Assembly: GCA_001899335.1 (NCBI GenBank) | Contig: MOYE01000008.1 | Coordinates: forward strand, 131,759-195,758 | DNA from: Candidatus Gastranaerophilus phascolarcticola | GTDB lineage: Bacteria > Cyanobacteriota > Vampirovibrionia > Gastranaerophilales > Gastranaerophilaceae | Length of the DNA stretch: 64,000 nt | Reading direction: 5' to 3' | Shown here: positions 19,014 through 28,582 of the stretch, one piece after another | How positions within the stretch are numbered: position 1 is the first letter of the stretch | Layout: every line of letters starts with the position of its first letter | Notes under the pieces: generated by a model | What the model saw: only the letters and a program-made list of their open reading frames with translations | The model's database searches: none | What the model was told of the DNA's origin: nothing | Program-made: the position numbers and the translations under genes

Positions 19014-19592
19014 TTATAATTTTGAAACAAAATTATCTACTTCTTGTTGGGCATTTGCGCCACCATTTTCATAAATTACAAGAGACGCAACAACCTTTGC
19101 TCCTTTGGCAAGTTTCGCCATATCTTCTGCAATTGTGTATTTACCGCCGCCACCATGCGTGATGAACGGAACAATAGTCTTACCCTCAAAATTGTTTTCT
19201 GATAAGAAAGTTTTAACAGCAGGTGCCATTTCATACCACCAAGCAGGTGTTCCCACAAAAACTACATCATAGGCTGAAACATCTCCATTATCTTTTAATT
19301 CCGGTTTTGTTCCCTCTTCATGCTGTTTTTTAGCAACGCCATACGCTGCCTCGTGGTAATCGGTTGGGTACGGTACGGAAGTTTCAATCCTGAACATATC
19401 GCCACCTACAGTATTGTGAATCTTTTCGGCAATTGATTTTGTATTCCCGCCCCAAGAAAAATAGGCTATTAATATTTTTTTATCCATAAGTATACCCTCC
19501 TTATTCATTGTTTCAGGTTTATTCTGCATCGCAAAAACAATTCCTGTACCTGCAATAACTAATGCTAACATTACTAAAAATATGTTTTTCAT
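19014..19592 (-). CDS. Flavodoxin family protein (with N-terminal signal/anchor)
   Basis: KKILIAYFSWGGNTKSIAEKI, FVGTPAWWYEMAPAVKTFLSE. Confidence 0.92.
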   Translation of the reverse strand: MKNIFLVMLALVIAGTGIVFAMQNKPETMNKEGILMDKKILIAYFSWGGNTKSIAEKIHNTVGGDMFRIETSVPYPTDYHEAAYGVAKKQHEEGTKPELKDNGDVSAYDVVFVGTPAWWYEMAPAVKTFLSENNFEGKTIVPFITHGGGGKYTIAEDMAKLAKGAKVVASLVIYENGGANAQQEVDNFVSKL

Positions 19593-19726
19593 AACCTTAT
19601 CCTCTTTATATAAAACCCCGTGTCTTTATCTTACACAAACCAATCCGCAAGTCAATGTTTCGTAGTTTAATATTTGTGATATAGTATAATTATTCTAGTG
19701 TTGTTTATAATGGTATAGGTGTAACA

Positions 19727-20966
19727 ATGAAAAGACGTGAGTTTATTATTAATAGCGCTTTAGCCGTTGGCGGAGCAGCATTATTGACCGGATGCGGAAA
19801 AAGAGAAGTTATTATCCGTGACGGACAAATTTGTAAAAGAAAATTTCAGGATTTAGAAATCCCGTTGTTAGGTTTTGGCTGTATGCGACTTCCGATGAAA
19901 AGCGAAAACTGAAATTGATATGCAAGAACTTGACAGAATGGTTGATTACTGTATGGATCACGGGGCTAATTACTTTGATACGGCATACATGTATGTTAAC
20001 AGTGAATCAGAAAATGCAATCGGGAAATCTCTTAAAAGATACAAACGGGAGGATTTTATTCTTGCCGATAAAAGCCCTATATACAAAATGAAAACCCAAA
20101 GCGATGTTCGTAGAATTTTTGAAGAACAATTAAAAAAATGTCAGGTTGAATATTTTGATTTCTATATGTGCCACAACATAAACAAGAATACAGTTGACAC
20201 TTATCGTAACGTTAATATGTATGATGAACTTATAAAGCTAAAAAATGAGGGTAAAATCAAATACTTAGGATTTTCATTCCACGGCACACCTGAAATTTTA
20301 AGAGAAGTTGTGAAAGAACATAAATGGGATTTTTGCCAACTTCAGATAAATTATCTTGACTGGGATGTTGTAAAAGCACACGAGCAATATGAAATTGTAC
20401 AGGCAGAGAATATACCTGTTACGGTTATGGAGCCACTAAGAGGCGGCGGGCTTGTTAACCTTAGCGATAAAGCTATGGAAAAATTGAAATCAACATATCC
20501 GGACACAACTGCTGCGGCTTTCGGGTTAAGGTGGGCTGCATCCAGAAAGAATGTTGTAACAGTGCTTTCCGGAATGAGCAATCTTACCCAGGTTAAAGAA
20601 AATATTGCGACTTTTATGAATTATAAAGATATGACAGAGGAAGAAGAAAAAGTTGCAGATGAAATTGCAAAAATTATCCAATCTCAAGGCGAAATAAATT
20701 GTACTGCCTGCAAATATTGTATGGAAGTATGCCCTAGAAGTATAAATATTCCGGCAATTTTTGCGCTGTATAATCAGTATAAAGTTACAAACAATAAAAT
20801 GTTGTTTAAAATTTATTATGAATCGCTTGCTGATAGTGAAAAAGCTGATAAATGTATCAAATGTAATTTATGCAACAAAAATTGTCCTCAAGCGTTAGAC
20901 ATTCCGGGCTTATTGGCAAAAATCAATGATGAATATCAAAAAGTTAGTACATTAGAAAGAAAATAA
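19727..20966 (+). pseudogene. Tat-lipoprotein aldo/keto reductase with 4Fe-4S C-terminal domain, split by an apparent frameshift
   Basis: ORF 19727..19912 (MKRREFIINSALAVGGAALLTGCG...GFGCMRLPMKSEN*) continues in the +1 frame as 19920..20966 (MQELDRMVDYCMDHGANYFDTAYMY...); C-terminal CxxCxxC clusters. Confidence 0.75.
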
Positions 20967-20967
20967 T

Positions 20968-22350
20968 ATGAAAAAAGGTTATTTAATCAGAAAATCTATT
21001 GCAATAATTGTCGGTATATTATCACTTTTGGCTGTATGCGGTGTATTTTATCCTGTTAAATTTATGGATATTCAATTTACACCATTATTACAGCGGTTAA
21101 TTTTTGATTTTTCTATTATAGCTGCGGTATTGTTTGGGCTTGTTATTCTTGCAACGCTGCTGTTTGGCAGATTTTATTGTTCCACTATCTGCCCATTCGG
21201 AATTTTACAAGAATTTGCGGGGGTTATTCGCGGCAAAAAGAAAAATTCTTTACACAAAAATTACTGTCCGAAAAATTCTCGCGATAAGGAACGTGAGCGA
21301 GAATTTGGAGTGGCGTATGAGACAGCGCAGCCGCGGGTTGACCTGCGAGAGCAGGGCAAGCAGGCGGCGGAGAACTGCTTTATTTGGTTCAAATACCTGA
21401 TTGCAGGTTTAACTTTTGGCGGATTGATAGGCGGCTCGGCGTTATTGATAAGATATGTTGACCCTTACACCAATTTCGGTTCTGCAATAAGTTTGTCAGT
21501 ATTTGGTATAATTTTCACTTTAACGGTTTTAGCAATCGTGTTTTTTAAAAACAGATTTTTCTGTACCAACATTTGCCCTGTCGGATGCGCATTAGGAATT
21601 ATTTCAAAATTCTCGTTAAACAAAATTTATATGGATGAAAATTGTGTAAAATGCGGGATTTGCGCAAACAATTGCCCTGCAGGCTGCATAAACCACAAAG
21701 AAAAAACTGTTGACAATGAACTTTGCATAAAATGTTTAAAATGTCTTTCGGTTTGTCCTAAAGGTGCAATAAAATTTGGGCTGCAGCCAGTCAGGTTCAA
21801 CCCTAAGCGCCGGGATTTTCTTGTAGCAGGCGGAGCGTTAGCACTATTGGGCGCAGGCTATGCCGCAGGATTGAACTTTGCCAAAAATATCGCGAGAAAG
21901 GTTAAAGATGTTATTTTGCCAGCGGGCGCAATGAATACTAACCGTATGGCAAACAAATGTTTAAATTGTAATCTTTGTATAAACAATTGTCCGAACGGCA
22001 TTTTAGCAAAAGCGGACGAAACTTTTTCAGTTGTTCATATTGATTATAAAAAAGGCAAGGGCTTCTGTGAATTCAATTGCAATAATTGTTCCGGCGTTTG
22101 TCCATCAGGCGCAATAAAGAAAATATCTTTGGAAGAAAAACAAAATACAAGAATTGCGATGGCAAGTATTTCATCAGAATGTGTCGGTTGCGGCAATTGC
22201 GTAACTGAATGTCCTACAGGTGCGATTTCAATAGTAGAAAAGAAAGCTGTAGTTGACGGTTCCAGATGTATAGGCTGCGGAAAATGTGCAACAGTATGCA
22301 AGCCTGATGCGATTAACATATTTGCAGTAAACTCACAAAGTAAAGTATAA
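20968..22350 (+). CDS. NapH/polyferredoxin-type 4Fe-4S membrane protein
   Basis: N-terminal TMs, [17 protein letters not shown], multiple CxxCxxCxxxC clusters, internal twin-arginine-like [21 protein letters not shown]. Confidence 0.88.
   Translation: MKKGYLIRKSIAIIVGILSLLAVCGVFYPVKFMDIQFTPLLQRLIFDFSIIAAVLFGLVILATLLFGRFYCSTICPFGILQEFAGVIRGKKKNSLHKNYCPKNSRDKEREREFGVAYETAQPRVDLREQGKQAAENCFIWFKYLIAGLTFGGLIGGSALLIRYVDPYTNFGSAISLSVFGIIFTLTVLAIVFFKNRFFCTNICPVGCALGIISKFSLNKIYMDENCVKCGICANNCPAGCINHKEKTVDNELCIKCLKCLSVCPKGAIKFGLQPVRFNPKRRDFLVAGGALALLGAGYAAGLNFAKNIARKVKDVILPAGAMNTNRMANKCLNCNLCINNCPNGILAKADETFSVVHIDYKKGKGFCEFNCNNCSGVCPSGAIKKISLEEKQNTRIAMASISSECVGCGNCVTECPTGAISIVEKKAVVDGSRCIGCGKCATVCKPDAINIFAVNSQSKV
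21273..21383 (-). repeat. GC-rich hairpin repeat inserted in-frame in the polyferredoxin gene
   Basis: 10-bp inverted repeat AAATTCTCGC/GCGAGAATTT (21273-21306) followed by a segment whose reverse complement (AAGCAGTTCTCCGCCGCC...CGGCTGCGCTGTCT) matches 43266-43320. Confidence 0.7.
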
Positions 22351-22370
22351 TAATAAAAAAGGAGTTGAAA

Positions 22371-22595
22371 ATGTCTATAGGAATACAAGAAATCACCTTA
22401 ATTTTAATTGTCGTTTTGCTTTTATTCGGCGGAAAGAGAATCCCAGAACTTGCGAGAGCATTCGGCAGAGCAACATACGAATTCAAAAAAGCCAAAGAAA
22501 CTATTAAAAAAGAAGCTGATGAACTGGCTCAAGAAGTTAAGGAACAGCCAAAAGAGTTTAAACCGGAAGATAATCCTCAAGAACCACAGGTGTAA
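22371..22595 (+). CDS. tatA: Sec-independent translocase TatA/E
   Basis: [41 protein letters not shown]; start set at MSIGIQ, two codons after the ORF-track start. Confidence 0.93.
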   Translation: MSIGIQEITLILIVVLLLFGGKRIPELARAFGRATYEFKKAKETIKKEADELAQEVKEQPKEFKPEDNPQEPQV

Positions 22596-22597
22596 AA

Positions 22598-23317
22598 ATG
22601 CCTGAAATAAAAGATAAGGAAGAATCTTTAATATCACATATTGAAGCATTGAGAAATACTTTAATCAAGTGTTTAGCTGCTGTTGGAATTTTGTTGCCCT
22701 TTATGTTTTATTTTAGCCCTAAAGTTCTTCAATATCTTATAAAAATTCTTGTTTCCGATAATAAACTTACGCTAAACTATTTTGCGCCAATGGAAGTTTT
22801 TATTATTCAGATAAAACTTGCACTTTTAATGGCTGTAATCGCGGCATTCCCTTATATAATCAGACAACTTTGGGAATTTATCCTGCCTGCGCTTTATGAG
22901 CACGAAAGAAAATTTATTAGAAACAGTGTTTTTTTATCAAGTTTGTTATTTATATGCGGTGTTGTATTCTGTTTGTTTATGATTTTACCGTTAATTATCA
23001 GGTTTGGGATGTCTTTTGCAGGCGATAATATACAGGCAATGTTCGGGATTTCAAATATTATAAATCTTGCATTGTGGCTTTGTTTTACATTTGGCTTAAT
23101 GTTTCAGGTGCCGCTAATTGTACATTTGCTTATTAAATGGGGAATTTTATCTTATGAAACCGTAAGTTCAAAAAGGCCCTATGTTGTTGTAATTTTGCTT
23201 GTGTTAGCAGCTCTTTTAACGCCTCCTGATATTATCAGTCAAATTTTATTGTTCACACCGACATATTTATTATTCGAACTCGGATTAGTATTTTCAAAGG
23301 GAGTTAAACATGTATAA
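22598..23317 (+). CDS. tatC: Twin-arginine translocase subunit TatC
   Basis: SLISHIEALRNTLIKCL..., FAPMEVFIIQIKLALLMAVIAAFPYIIRQLWEFILPALYEHERK. Confidence 0.96.
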   Translation: MPEIKDKEESLISHIEALRNTLIKCLAAVGILLPFMFYFSPKVLQYLIKILVSDNKLTLNYFAPMEVFIIQIKLALLMAVIAAFPYIIRQLWEFILPALYEHERKFIRNSVFLSSLLFICGVVFCLFMILPLIIRFGMSFAGDNIQAMFGISNIINLALWLCFTFGLMFQVPLIVHLLIKWGILSYETVSSKRPYVVVILLVLAALLTPPDIISQILLFTPTYLLFELGLVFSKGVKHV

Positions 23318-23984
23318 AGATATAGGTTTTGCAAAACTTGATACTGAACGACTTTGCCGAAGAGGTTACCCGGAAGCGGTATTTTGTGAATGTAAAACTA
23401 CTGATGAACTTATAAAAATCTTTCAAGCCTTAAAAGATTCGGGACAAAATATTTTAGGGACACGCGCGTCAAAAGAACAGTATGAGGCATTAAAAAAAGA
23501 GTTCCGGGGTATTGAATATAACGCTAAAGCAAGGACATTGACTCTTATTGAAAACCCGGTTAAAAAGACAGGTGAAGTTGCAATTTGTACCGGCGGGACA
23601 GGCGATATTCCCGTAGCAGAGGAAGCTGCGGTGAGTGCGGAATTTTATGGAAGTAATGTAAAACGATATTATGACGTGGGCATTGCGGGTATTCACCGGC
23701 TTTTGGATAACATAGAGGATATCAAAAAAGCAAATGTTATTATTGCTGTTGCGGGGATGGAAGGAGCCTTAGGCGGCGTCATAACGGGGATGGTAGACGT
23801 TCCGGTTATTGCGGTTCCGACTTCTGTTGGCTATGGAACCTCTTTAAAGGGGGTTTCGGCACTCTTAACAATGCTAAACTCTTGCGCCGAGGGTATGACT
23901 GTTGTAAATATAGATAACGGCTTTGGTGCCGGTTATAGTGCAAATTTAATTAATCAAAAAATTATGAAAGGTAGAGATGAGTAA
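23310..23984 (+). CDS. larB: Nickel pincer cofactor biosynthesis protein LarB
   Basis: GFAKLDTERLCRRGYPEAVFCECKT, VAICTGGTGDIPVAEEAA, VPTSVGYG. Confidence 0.94.
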   Translation: MYKDIGFAKLDTERLCRRGYPEAVFCECKTTDELIKIFQALKDSGQNILGTRASKEQYEALKKEFRGIEYNAKARTLTLIENPVKKTGEVAICTGGTGDIPVAEEAAVSAEFYGSNVKRYYDVGIAGIHRLLDNIEDIKKANVIIAVAGMEGALGGVITGMVDVPVIAVPTSVGYGTSLKGVSALLTMLNSCAEGMTVVNIDNGFGAGYSANLINQKIMKGRDE

Positions 23985-24699
23985 TTTATATTTTGAATGT
24001 GGAAATGGAATTTCAGGTGATATGTCGGTTGGAGCTTTGTTGGATTTGGGAGCTTCAAAGGAAAAACTTGAAACCGCTTTAAAATCAATGGGGTTAGATG
24101 ACGAATTTACTTACAAAATAAGCGATGTGAAAGTTAATTCAATAAAAGCAACCGATTTTGATGTAATAATGCATGAACACCATCATCATCACAGGAACTT
24201 AAATGACGTAATTTCAATTATTAATAAGGCTGATGCGACTGAAAATGCAAAAAATCTTGCAAAAAAAATATTTAATATTGTCGCAGTTGCTGAATCAGCA
24301 GTTCACGGACTTCCTATAGATGAAGTTCACTTTCACGAAGTAGGGGCAATTGATTCAATTGTTGATATTGTAAGTTTTTCGGTCTTGCTTGATGATTTAA
24401 ACCCGCAAAAAGTTTATTTTAAAACTTTAACAGAGGGTCAAGGTACCATTGAATGTCAGCACGGAACAATGAGCGTACCGGTTCCTGCGGTGTGTGAAAT
24501 CGCATCAAAATACAAACTTCCACTTAAAATAACAGATAATGAGGGAGAAATGATTACACCAACGGGTGCTGCAATTGCTGCGGCATTATACACAGGTGAA
24601 AAACTTCCTGAAAGTTTTATTATCGAACGCGTTGGAAACGGTTCGGGTAAAAGACCTTATAAAAATCCGGTTTTAAGAGTAATTAGTATAGGAGAATAA
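23977..24699 (+). CDS. larC: LarC family nickel insertion protein, N-terminal (LarC1) part only
   Basis: YFECGNGISGDMSVGALLDLGA, MHEHHHHHRNLNDV, FHEVGAIDSIVDIV; ends after ERVGNGSGKRPYKNPVLRVISIGE. Confidence 0.92.
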   Translation: MSNLYFECGNGISGDMSVGALLDLGASKEKLETALKSMGLDDEFTYKISDVKVNSIKATDFDVIMHEHHHHHRNLNDVISIINKADATENAKNLAKKIFNIVAVAESAVHGLPIDEVHFHEVGAIDSIVDIVSFSVLLDDLNPQKVYFKTLTEGQGTIECQHGTMSVPVPAVCEIASKYKLPLKITDNEGEMITPTGAAIAAALYTGEKLPESFIIERVGNGSGKRPYKNPVLRVISIGE

Positions 24700-24702
24700 A
24701 TT

Positions 24703-25599
24703 ATGCATTTAGGAAATTCTATTATTTGTCCTGTTACAGGGATTCCAATGATTGTTGCGATGGGTGCAGCTGCGGTATGGGCTTTTAAAAAAGCCAGAAA
24801 AGATTTTACGCAAGATAAAATTCTGCCGACAGTTATGTTAACAGCACTGGTGTTTGGACTTCAAATGATTAACTTTTCAATTCCGACAACCGCCTCAAGC
24901 GGACACATTATAGGTGCGGTTTTACTTTCGGCAATTTTAGGACCGTATGTAGCTTTCTTATCTATGTGTTTAATATTAATTATCCAAAGTTTATTCTTTG
25001 CTGATGGCGGAATTTTAGCTTTGGGATGCAATATTTTCAATATGGGATTTTTGGCTTGTTTTGTTGCATACCCTATTGTTTATAAAGCAATAAATAATAA
25101 ATTTTTGGCTTCTGTTTTCGCTTCAGTTGCAGCATTACAGCTTGGCTCAATCGCGGTTGTAATTGAAAGCGCTATTTCAGGTTCAATGACTAACATATCA
25201 ATGTTCACGTCTTTGATGTGCTCAATCCACTTGGCAATAAGTGTTATTGAGGGTATTGCAACAGGTGCGGTTGTTGCAATAGCGAAAAAAACAAACCTGT
25301 CAAAAATGTTTTCATATTCAATGGGTGGTGCCGCACTTATTTTATCCGGAATAATTTCTAACTATGCCTCAACGAAACCGGATGGTTTGGAATGGTCATT
25401 ATTAAATATGTCCGACAGTTTTGTTGCACAAACACAGGGACAAATTTATGCAATATCAGAAGTTTTGCAGACAAAAACGGCGATATTAACAAACTTGCCT
25501 TCTGTTGCAGCGAATTTAACAGGATGTTTGACACTTATTCTTTTGGCATTTGTAATGTTTCGTTCATGCTGCCAGTACGGTAACCAATCAAATCCATAG
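24703..25599 (+). CDS. CbiM-like energy-coupling-factor metal transporter component
   Basis: MHLGNSIICPVTGIPMIVAMGAAAVWAFKKA, TASSGHIIGAVLLSAILGPYVAF. Confidence 0.88.
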   Translation: MHLGNSIICPVTGIPMIVAMGAAAVWAFKKARKDFTQDKILPTVMLTALVFGLQMINFSIPTTASSGHIIGAVLLSAILGPYVAFLSMCLILIIQSLFFADGGILALGCNIFNMGFLACFVAYPIVYKAINNKFLASVFASVAALQLGSIAVVIESAISGSMTNISMFTSLMCSIHLAISVIEGIATGAVVAIAKKTNLSKMFSYSMGGAALILSGIISNYASTKPDGLEWSLLNMSDSFVAQTQGQIYAISEVLQTKTAILTNLPSVAANLTGCLTLILLAFVMFRSCCQYGNQSNP

Positions 25600-26341
25600 T
25601 GATATATGCAAAACCAAATTCTTTTAATTTATGGACAATCGTTTCACGGTTGTCCATTAGTTTGCCAAACTCTTCCGGCAAAACTTCAATTCTTGCGATG
25701 TTAGAATGAATTCTAACTCTTACCTGTTTAAAACCTAAATCTAAAAGCAGTTGTTCCGCTCTGTCAACCATTTTTAATTTTTCTTCGGTAATTGTCTCGC
25801 CGTAAACGAAACGAGAAGCAAGACAGGCAAAAGAGGGCTTTTCATACGTTGAAAGTCCCAAGTCTTTGGATAAGTTTCTAATATCACTTTTCGTAAACCC
25901 AAGTTCTCTTAGAGGACTTTTTACGCCTAATTCTTCAACAGCTTTCAGCCCCGGTCTGTAATCTCCGTTGTCATCAAGGTTTGAACCCTCAACAACATAT
26001 TTAATATTATTTATTTTTGCAACATCCAAAAGCCTTGTAAACAATTCTTTTTTACAGATATAGCAACGATTCGGCGGATTTTGACAAAAGCCCTCAATCT
26101 TGAGTTCGTCAACTTCTACAATAATGTGTTTTATCCCCTCTTTTTGGCAAAATTCTTTAGCTTCAGTTAATTCCCGATTAGGGAAAACACAAGATTTTAC
26201 GGTTACCGCAATAACATTATCTTTTAAAACATCATGTGCTGTTTTTAACAAAAAAGTAGAATCAACGCCTGATGAAAACGCAACAACAACACTTTCAAGA
26301 TTTTTTAAAAAGTCTTTTAATTCTTCTAATCTGTCTTTCAT
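25535..26341 (-). CDS. larE: ATP-dependent sacrificial sulfur transferase LarE
   Basis: VVVAFSSGVDSTFLLK PP-loop, NPPNRCYICKKELF, SFACLASRFVYGE, GYRTGSMNE. Confidence 0.95.
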   Translation of the reverse strand: MKDRLEELKDFLKNLESVVVAFSSGVDSTFLLKTAHDVLKDNVIAVTVKSCVFPNRELTEAKEFCQKEGIKHIIVEVDELKIEGFCQNPPNRCYICKKELFTRLLDVAKINNIKYVVEGSNLDDNGDYRPGLKAVEELGVKSPLRELGFTKSDIRNLSKDLGLSTYEKPSFACLASRFVYGETITEEKLKMVDRAEQLLLDLGFKQVRVRIHSNIARIEVLPEEFGKLMDNRETIVHKLKEFGFAYITMDLIGYRTGSMNETLQMPKE

Positions 26342-26366
26342 TACAGGGATATTATAGCATAAATAT

Positions 26367-27476
26367 TTAATCTAACTTTCGTTTGAAAGTCCAGCTTGCA
26401 AGGGATAATGTTATTATTGCAATTATGATTAGCGGGATTAAATTTACAAAAACATCCTGAAATTCCATTCCTTTTAAGAAAATTCCTCTTGTTAAAACCA
26501 TAAAAAATCTAACCGGATTTAACCAGGTTAAATATTGCCAGAATAACGGCATATCTTCTATTGGGGATATGAAACCCGATAAAAGAACGGCAGGCATTTG
26601 AAAAGTTATTACCCCTAAAATTGCTTGTTGCTGGGTTTTTGAAATTGAAGATATAAAAAGTCCTATACCGACAATTGACAATAATGAGACGAAAACCGAA
26701 ACTAAAAACAACCAAATTGAACCGGCAAACGGGACTTTGAAACAGGTTACAACTATCAAGGTCATAAGAATTGTCAAAGCAAGAGCAATAACAAGCGGCG
26801 GGATTGTTTTACCGAGTAGGATTTCAAAAGAAGACAACGGGCTTACGATAAGCTGGTCAAACGTTCCCATTTCACGTTCACGCGCGATTGAAAGCGCTGT
26901 AAGAAGTAACGTTATAACAAGTGCAAGCATTGATATGATTACCGTTAAAATATACCAGCGGTATTCCAAATTCGGGTTAAACCAGTTTCTTATAACTGGA
27001 TTTATTGATGCGCCTTTGACACCTGCGACCTCTGAATTATAGCTATTTATAATTTGTGTGGCATAACCTCCGGCAATTGCCGCGGAATTTGTTTGTCTGC
27101 CGTCAGCAACAACGAGTACGCTTGTTGGTTTTTGAGATTTTACCGACTCCGCAAAATCGTTATTAATATAAAGTCCTATTTGAACTTTTTGATTATCAAT
27201 TTTTTCTTTAAATTCTTTCCCGTTATCTACATAATAAAATTTTCTAAATCTTGGAGAATGCTCAAATCTTGATATAAGTTCCCGCGATTCAACAGAATTT
27301 GAACGGTCAATCAGTGTGACATCAATATTTTTGACTTCCATAGTAATCGCATTTGCAAAAACAAAAAGCTGTAAAAGCGGCATTGCAATAATTATCCCGC
27401 GGGATTTCGGGTCTTTCCAAATTGTAATGAATTCTTTTTTAATAAGTGCAAATACGCGACGTAAGTACTCTATCAT
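26367..27476 (-). CDS. ABC-2 type transporter permease (YbhR-like)
   Basis: FALIKKEFITIWKDPKSRGIIIAMPLLQLFVF; paralogous to the adjacent permease. Confidence 0.9.
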   Translation of the reverse strand: MIEYLRRVFALIKKEFITIWKDPKSRGIIIAMPLLQLFVFANAITMEVKNIDVTLIDRSNSVESRELISRFEHSPRFRKFYYVDNGKEFKEKIDNQKVQIGLYINNDFAESVKSQKPTSVLVVADGRQTNSAAIAGGYATQIINSYNSEVAGVKGASINPVIRNWFNPNLEYRWYILTVIISMLALVITLLLTALSIAREREMGTFDQLIVSPLSSFEILLGKTIPPLVIALALTILMTLIVVTCFKVPFAGSIWLFLVSVFVSLLSIVGIGLFISSISKTQQQAILGVITFQMPAVLLSGFISPIEDMPLFWQYLTWLNPVRFFMVLTRGIFLKGMEFQDVFVNLIPLIIIAIITLSLASWTFKRKLD

Positions 27477-28582
27477 CCCTTTAACCTCATATCTGTACTT
27501 TTATAAACCAGAGCAAACAAAATCAGCCCTAAAACAGTTAAAAATACAGCGTTTACAAAAACAAGCCTCCACACAGTGCCTGCCATAAACTCACTTTCAA
27601 TAAAAGTTATAAAATATCTTGGCGGAAGAATCCCGGTCAGGATTTGGAAAAATTTTGGCATAGAATTTATCGGGAACATCAGTCCTGAAAGTAATAGCGC
27701 AGGCAAAAAACCAATTCCGAGTGAAACCTGGCTTGCAAGAAACTGATTTTTAAGTTTTGAGGAAATCGTCAAGCCAACTCCGAGCAGCGTGAATAAAAAT
27801 AAAGCACTTACGGTAAAAAGAACCAAATAATTTCCTCTAAACGGAACTTTAAAAATTCCGACGCAGAGAAAAACGTTAAACATCATCGAAACCATTCCGA
27901 GAGTAAAATAAGGAATATATTTACCCAAAACTATATCAATCTTTCTTACCCGTGTGCTTAAGAGAGCCTCCATTGTGCCGCGTTCCCACTCACGGGCGAC
28001 TACAAGCGCGGTAAGCAAAATTCCGATAAGCGTCATTGTAACGGAAATCGAACCCGGCAAGATAAAGTAGTGGCTGTTTAAATCCTGATTATACCAAACC
28101 CGAAGTTCTGAATTTACCACAGGCGTAGGGGTAAATCGTTGAAATTTGCTTGTATTTAACCACCCGTTTGCGATTGCCGTTGAGTAACTTTGAACATAGT
28201 TAGCGGTATTAACTTCGGAGCCGTCTGTGATTATTAACAAATCACCAGCCTGCGCTCTTGATAATTTTGTTGAAAAATCATTAGGGATTATTACGGCACC
28301 TTTAATTTTTGAACGTGTTATTGCTTCAGTCAAATCTTTTTCATTGTCAAAGACAATAGAGTTAACATATTTACTATGCCCGAAAGATTTGACAAGTGTC
28401 GAGATTTCTGAATTTGCATCATCATTTTTGATACCAAGAGTAACCTTAACAGAATCAAGATTAACCCCGTACATATAAATCAAAATTGACAACAACGGTA
28501 AAACAAACGCGATTATAATACTTGACGGGTCGCGGATTATTTGCAGAAATTCTTTTTTAATTAAGGCAGTTAATATTTTCAT
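27473..28582 (-). CDS. ABC-2 type transporter permease (YbhS-like)
   Basis: ALIKKEFLQIIRDPSSIIIAFVLPLLSILIYMYG. Confidence 0.9.
   Translation of the reverse strand: MKILTALIKKEFLQIIRDPSSIIIAFVLPLLSILIYMYGVNLDSVKVTLGIKNDDANSEISTLVKSFGHSKYVNSIVFDNEKDLTEAITRSKIKGAVIIPNDFSTKLSRAQAGDLLIITDGSEVNTANYVQSYSTAIANGWLNTSKFQRFTPTPVVNSELRVWYNQDLNSHYFILPGSISVTMTLIGILLTALVVAREWERGTMEALLSTRVRKIDIVLGKYIPYFTLGMVSMMFNVFLCVGIFKVPFRGNYLVLFTVSALFLFTLLGVGLTISSKLKNQFLASQVSLGIGFLPALLLSGLMFPINSMPKFFQILTGILPPRYFITFIESEFMAGTVWRLVFVNAVFLTVLGLILFALVYKSTDMRLKG

Noticed and set aside
24166-24192. His-rich stretch MHEHHHHHRN resembling an affinity tag
   Set aside because: Natural His-rich metal-binding region of LarC; no vector context.
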